Part shown: positions 60,691-64,000 of the stretch, one piece after another
Layout of the letters: every line of letters begins with the position of its first letter
Numbering within the stretch: the stretch's first letter is position 1
Source: Polaromonas sp. JS666
GTDB lineage: Bacteria; Pseudomonadota; Gammaproteobacteria; Burkholderiales; Burkholderiaceae_C
Length of the DNA stretch: 64,000 bases
Direction: 5' to 3'
NCBI RefSeq assembly: GCF_000013865.1
Contig: NC_007949.1
Span: 1-64,000 of the forward strand
The notes under the pieces: model-generated
Seen by the model: the letters and a program-made list of their open reading frames with translations, nothing else
What the model was told of the DNA's origin: nothing
Databases searched by the model: none
Translations under genes and position numbers: made by a program

Positions 60691-60724
60691 AGAAAACCGC
60701 CTTAGGCTAATCACCCGAGGCGGC
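60691..60724 (-). terminator. Intrinsic terminator after the HU gene
   Basis: On the minus strand GCCGCCTCGGG pairs with CCTAAGGCGG (CCGCCT with AGGCGG as core) and is followed by TTTTCTTTT. Confidence 0.75.
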
Positions 60725-60740
60725 TGTCAGCCAGTCCAGA

Positions 60741-61052
60741 TTATTTGGCAGCTTTTGCGGCTTTGCGCTGCGCTGCCTTGGGGTCCACCACTGCCTTGAA
60801 CTTTGCGCCAGCCACAAACTTCGGCACCGTAGTGGCCGGGATCTTCACTGCTTCGCCCGTGCGTGGATTTTTCCCGGTGCGTGCCGCGCGTTTAGTTGAC
60901 TTGAAGGTGCCAAATCCAACCAGCTGCACGCCATCACCTTTCTTCACTGCTTTCTGGATAGTCTCAAGCAGCACCTCCAGCACGCGTCCAGTGGCGGCTT
61001 TGGAAAGGTCAGTTTCTGCGGCGATGGTATCGATCAGTTCGGCACGGTTCAT
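60741..61052 (-). CDS. hupB: HU-family nucleoid protein
   Basis: 103 residues: [20 protein letters not shown] is the HU N-terminus, [20 protein letters not shown] carries the beta-arm region (normally VxxRAARxGRNPxTG), and the last 15 residues are a Lys/Ala tail typical of betaproteobacterial homologues. HU bends and wraps DNA. On a plasmid it can compensate for the effects of extra DNA on host nucleoid proteins. It lies just downstream of the parMR operon, beyond its own terminator. Confidence 0.92.
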   Translation of the reverse strand: MNRAELIDTIAAETDLSKAATGRVLEVLLETIQKAVKKGDGVQLVGFGTFKSTKRAARTGKNPRTGEAVKIPATTVPKFVAGAKFKAVVDPKAAQRKAAKAAK

Positions 61053-61176
61053 AGTGAGAAATTTCTTAAAGTAAAAGGAGTCGCAATTCTATAGGCGCGC
61101 GAATTTCGACATATCGCGCAGGGTACAGCTACCGTGCATAGGCCTGTCTCAGCCATGCCCGCGGCTTTCTACACCT

Positions 61177-61205
61177 AAAAAAAAATGGCCGGAATTATCC
61201 GGCCA
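61177..61205 (-). terminator. Intrinsic terminator after parMR
   Basis: TGGCCGG and CCGGCCA (61186-61192/61199-61205) form the stem. On the minus strand it is followed by nine T residues. Confidence 0.9.
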
Positions 61206-61231
61206 CTCCTGCATCTGATCTCAAACTCGCT

Positions 61232-61585
61232 CTAGTCAGAGTACGCGATTGGAGCACCTTCAAAGTAGCCAGCATCCAATCCAGTCATCTCTGCGAAGTC
61301 ACCACCAAATGGAATATCGGCTGGGGTACCCGTCGCCGAAACCTGAGCCGGTACCGGTGCTGCCGGCGCGGGCGCCCGATTCAATGACGATGCGCCCCCA
61401 TCAGAAACAATTCCAACCATTGGCAGCTTACCGTTGAGCATCATTTCCATTTGCAACCCAAGTCGCAGCAGGTGAACAATTTCGCGCGCCTGACGCTTCG
61501 AACCAGTCAACCGCGTCACCAACTCCGGGGTGTCACTATCGAGAGTCACGCGAACGCGTACTCCAGCGGGGCTTGCATCGCTCAT
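61232..61585 (-). CDS. ParR-like partition adaptor / repressor
   Basis: 117 residues immediately (14 bases) after the ParM-like gene. The N-terminal VRVRVTLDSDTPELVTRL and the following helices (SKRQAREIVHLLRLGLQMEM) suit a ribbon-helix-helix DNA-binding domain. The C-terminus is Pro/Ala-rich and acidic (GDFAEMTGLDAGYFEGAPIA), a plausible peptide for contacting the filament. In R1-type systems ParR binds centromere repeats, caps ParM filaments and represses the operon. The call is mainly from position and size. Confidence 0.65.
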   Translation of the reverse strand: MSDASPAGVRVRVTLDSDTPELVTRLTGSKRQAREIVHLLRLGLQMEMMLNGKLPMVGIVSDGGASSLNRAPAPAAPVPAQVSATGTPADIPFGGDFAEMTGLDAGYFEGAPIAYSD

Positions 61586-61599
61586 GGCTCAACTCCCAA

Positions 61600-62784
61600 T
61601 TAGATAGTCCTGGACTTCGACATGATTTCGCCCGCCACGTGGAAACCCTTCACGTTGGAAAAAACGGGGTCGTCATCCATGAACATGATGTTGGTCAACT
61701 TGGGGTTGCGCGACTTGAAGAAGTCGAAGTACACCTTGGCACCACCACCAGTGAACAAGATCAGGTCGAGATTGTCCAGCGAACCGAGGCGAGCAACCAT
61801 CTTGTCAGTGGATTCCTTCAAGACGGCCTCGATGGCGCTGGTGTAAGGAGCCAACTCATAGGTATTGCCGGCGGTCATGAAAGACGGGGCCTTGTCACGG
61901 ATTGCCTTGTCAATTCGCTCGATGATCTCGAAGTTATCACGCCAGGTGGGGTCAATCCGGTCAGCCACCGCGTAGGCGCAGGCCAGCATGCTTTTCGGAT
62001 ATGCACCTGAACGCTGCCAGTTCGGGAGGCGACCGCGGGCAACGTACCAGTCGAGCGTACCGCCTCCCGGATCCACCACCAACACCCACCCTTCTTTGAA
62101 AATCTCCCTATGCGTTGTACCGTAGCTCACCAATGCGCCCTGGGGTTGAACAATGACTGAGGCCTTTTCAACCGTGATCCGGCGCATGGAGCCAGGATTG
62201 GACGGATCAGGCAACAGGTGCTCACCAGTTGCGCGAGCGGCCAATCGGTCACGGTTCTCACCAAAGGTGTTCAATGGCAGACCCATAACGAGGTGTCGAA
62301 TCACCAACTCGCTGGTAGCCTTGGCATCCTGGGCAATGTAGTGGAACGCACCGCGCATTAGTGCGTGGTACTTGTCGGTCATGCTGTAGTCGGCCAGCAC
62401 TTCGCGGGGTTCGCGACCGCTGCTGTACAGAATGGCATCACGTCCAACAAAGTAGTTCACGTCATCCACGTCGACCACGGAGCCATCAGGCTTGCCGTGC
62501 AACGCTGTCTGCATACTCATGCTGGCAGGCAGTCGGGGTGCCAGGCTGGGGAAGAGGGCGGTAGCAATAGTGCTGGCGTTACCCACCAACTTACGGCCCA
62601 GAGTCAGTTTGGTAGAGAAATAACCAATGTCCACCGCGCGAACGTCCACCACCACAGGGGTTTCAGGTTTCATAGAAGCAATAGTGCTGGCGTTACCCTC
62701 CAGGTTACGGGCCAGAGTCAGTTTTGTAGAGAAATAGCCAACGTCCACCGCGCGAACGTCCACCATAGGGGTTTCAGGTTTCAT
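61600..62784 (-). CDS. ParM/StbA-like actin-family plasmid partition ATPase with N-terminal duplication
   Basis: The ATG at 62784 has GGAGAG upstream and gives 394 residues. The actin-fold phosphate-1 loop is VDIGYFSTKLTL. Phosphate 2 is VLVVDPGGGTLDWYV near 220, and the adenosine loop ILFTGGGAKVYF near 338. Plasmid StbA/ParM proteins polymerise with ATP and push plasmids apart. Here the first 37 residues, MKPETPMVDVRAVDVGYFST and on, are repeated in tandem (second copy from 62673), so the product has two phosphate-1 strands. The second ATG lacks a ribosome site. Confidence 0.85.
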   Translation of the reverse strand: MKPETPMVDVRAVDVGYFSTKLTLARNLEGNASTIASMKPETPVVVDVRAVDIGYFSTKLTLGRKLVGNASTIATALFPSLAPRLPASMSMQTALHGKPDGSVVDVDDVNYFVGRDAILYSSGREPREVLADYSMTDKYHALMRGAFHYIAQDAKATSELVIRHLVMGLPLNTFGENRDRLAARATGEHLLPDPSNPGSMRRITVEKASVIVQPQGALVSYGTTHREIFKEGWVLVVDPGGGTLDWYVARGRLPNWQRSGAYPKSMLACAYAVADRIDPTWRDNFEIIERIDKAIRDKAPSFMTAGNTYELAPYTSAIEAVLKESTDKMVARLGSLDNLDLILFTGGGAKVYFDFFKSRNPKLTNIMFMDDDPVFSNVKGFHVAGEIMSKSRTI

Positions 62785-62804
62785 AGAAGCTCTCCAGTTA
62801 AATG

Positions 62805-62821
62805 CAACACAAGGTGTGTTG
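62805..62821. promoter_or_regulatory. Perfect short palindrome before parM
   Basis: CAACACA-AGG-TGTGTTG lies 21 bases before the parM start. It is an operator candidate, or a leader hairpin. Confidence 0.45.
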
Positions 62822-62863
62822 ATAAAAATTCTAGGTGAACAAGTAGCTTCTGTGTGGAGGTCT

Positions 62864-62958
62864 GGACAGAAAAGTCCATAGACAGGACATTTCTGTCCAA
62901 TCAAGTAGCGCCGTCGGGAGGTTGGACAGAAATGTCCAGCTTGTGGACTTTTCTGTCC
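62864..62958. promoter_or_regulatory. Symmetric four-box array, probable parC/operator
   Basis: Four 14-bp boxes of the form GGACAGAAAWGTCC lie at 62864-62877, 62885-62898, 62924-62937 and 62945-62958. Boxes 1 and 3 face one way, 2 and 4 the other. Box 1 equals box 4 and box 2 equals box 3 after inversion, making the whole 95 bp one large dyad. Within each pair the starts are 21 bp apart, about two helical turns, so the boxes lie on one face. Such arrays are bound by ParR-type proteins. Confidence 0.8.
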
Positions 62959-62960
62959 AC

Positions 62961-62986
62961 TGAATCACGCCTGTTTTGAATCACGC
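62961..62986. repeat. 10-bp direct repeat beside the parC-like array
   Basis: TGAATCACGC at 62961-62970 and 62977-62986, starts 16 bp apart. It lies just outside the box array, in a likely promoter/operator region. Confidence 0.6.
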
Positions 62987-62989
62987 AGT

Positions 62990-63593
62990 GAGCTATTCAG
63001 TGATTCCAAATAAGAGGGCACAAGCAGGTACTCGAATGTGCATGTGCGAGGTCCAGCATCGCAATGCCCAGCCCCACTAGCCACCTTCCAAAGCCTTGCC
63101 CTTGGCTGTATATCCACAGCTCATCTTGGAACCGAATCAAGAGGATTATTAAAGCCTGAGTGATGGGGAAACCCGCGCCACCACTGACTCTCCATTGAAC
63201 CCTAAAACCCTGTAACTGCGCCTGAGAGAAAAGTTGAACCCATGGACAACACAAACACCACCACGATTTATCCACAGTCCGCTTGCAACGCAAAACACAT
63301 TGCATTAAACTCGCGGCTGTGTCGGCCCCGTGCCGCTCGCAGTTCAACTGACTGCATTCAACAAGCCCAGATACGCATACGTGATTTGGCCCTTCAAACG
63401 AAGGAACTCCAGGTAGTTGAACTACCGCCGCCGTTTCGGCATGCCGCGAGGCAAAAACGCTCACAAGAGCAGTCCCTTTTTGAGTTTTGGTTGGCGTTTC
63501 GCTAATCAAAGTCACACTGAGGCATTCAGGTTATGAGTCTTGATACTCATAGAGCCGCGAAACAAGTCACCGACTCTGTTGTCGTCGGAAGTG
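62990..63593. other. Region without a supported gene
   Basis: About 600 bases. Open frames on both strands (62997-63515 minus, 63242-63505 plus) have unusual composition, no ribosome site and no family character. A region next to parC could hold an origin, but nothing specific is seen. Confidence 0.35.
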
Positions 63594-64000
63594 GTGCGCC
63601 TCGTTTTGAGGTCGGCCCGTTAGCAAACTCTTTATGTGCTGGTACCCCCAGCCTGCCTGTCTTAGTTCCTCTGGTGAGGGCGAAGCGGGAGCCGCGCAAG
63701 CGGCACGCGAATAGACACCTACGTTCCATGCTTCTGCTCTTCCCCCCTCAAAGGCACTGCCTTGTAAGAAGCGGGTATGAGACAACCGATCCGCCTGTCC
63801 GCTTGAGGATGGGAGCCCACAGGGGCCTACAAAGGGATTTGGTCGTAAAACAGAAGTATTGGGGTCTCCACGTCAGAAGGAGATCAAGTAGGTGATAGAC
63901 ACCGGCGACGAGCCGAGTGAAGCGTGGTCCTCTTAAAGGACTCTGGAGAGATCCAGCAACCCCTTGCGCCCTCCCATCACGGGGCGCAGGAGACTCAGCA
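63594..64000 (+). ncRNA. Possible 5' part of a group II intron (domain I)
   Basis: The stretch starts GTGCG, the standard group II intron 5' end, followed by a tight hairpin GCCTC/GAGGT and then a series of further hairpins (for example GGAGCCGCGCAAGCGGC, and one around 63769-63800). No open frame of coding character runs through it. The intron-encoded protein would lie in domain IV, beyond the window edge. The shape and start suit a bacterial intron, but domains V and VI are not visible. Confidence 0.45.

Noticed and set aside
62997..63515. 172-codon minus-strand frame next to the parC-like array
   Set aside because: Odd composition, no ribosome site, and a competing plus-strand frame of equal quality; treated as non-coding.

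Overview
The window looks like part of a large accessory replicon, most likely a plasmid, of a Burkholderiales-type betaproteobacterium (Comamonadaceae-like). This is inferred from the high GC content, the style of the IS5-family elements, a glycine-zipper envelope protein, an HU protein, and an actin-like ParM/ParR partition module with a repeat array. No rRNA, tRNA, CRISPR array, conjugation operon or recognisable replication initiator is visible.

Layout. (1) 1-10.6 kb, left backbone: small membrane or hypothetical genes, a glycine-zipper outer-membrane-type protein, a probable NADAR+SLOG nucleotide-sensing protein, a 1706-residue DNA methylase-helicase fusion of the DarB antirestriction type, and a LuxR-type regulator. 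(2) 10.6-51.3 kb: a 40.7-kb accessory island bounded by two near-identical, directly oriented IS5-family (IS427-like) elements. (3) 51.3-60.6 kb, right backbone: a DsbC-like thiol isomerase, a protein with helicase-associated (HA) repeats, a tyrosine-recombinase-like protein without catalytic residues, and several small or secreted hypothetical proteins. (4) 60.7-63 kb: HU, ParR-like and ParM-like genes with a symmetric operator/centromere-like array. (5) The right edge: a structured non-coding stretch that resembles the 5' end of a group II intron.

The island is a cell-surface programme. A type I secretion operon (ABC transporter, HlyD, TolC, then an overlapping glycosyltransferase) is divergent from a 2097-residue RTX-repeat protein that is probably its cargo. 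A capsule assembly locus (KpsS-, KpsM-, KpsT-, KpsE- and KpsD-like proteins, ManC, glycosyltransferases, two pyruvyltransferase fusion proteins, a GSCFA protein, a glycanase and a methyltransferase) occupies 31-50 kb. A separate, tightly overlapping seven-gene operon (11.6-19.3 kb) joins a GT4 glycosyltransferase and a single-domain KpsC-type Kdo transferase to a GT1 glycosyltransferase, a cytochrome P450, a small membrane protein and two paralogous membrane-embedded alpha/beta-hydrolase-like proteins. This last combination is not one I can match to a described pathway. An oxidised and glycosylated lipid or polyketide-like acceptor linked to the capsule is the simplest guess.

The backbone genes also share an unusual feature. 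At least four start after related leaders with alternating C- and G-runs, and most of the six leaders noted end in a hairpin that can mask the Shine-Dalgarno sequence. Taken together, the segment looks like a surface-coat and adhesion module that moved onto a plasmid between IS copies, with its own partition and antirestriction functions alongside.
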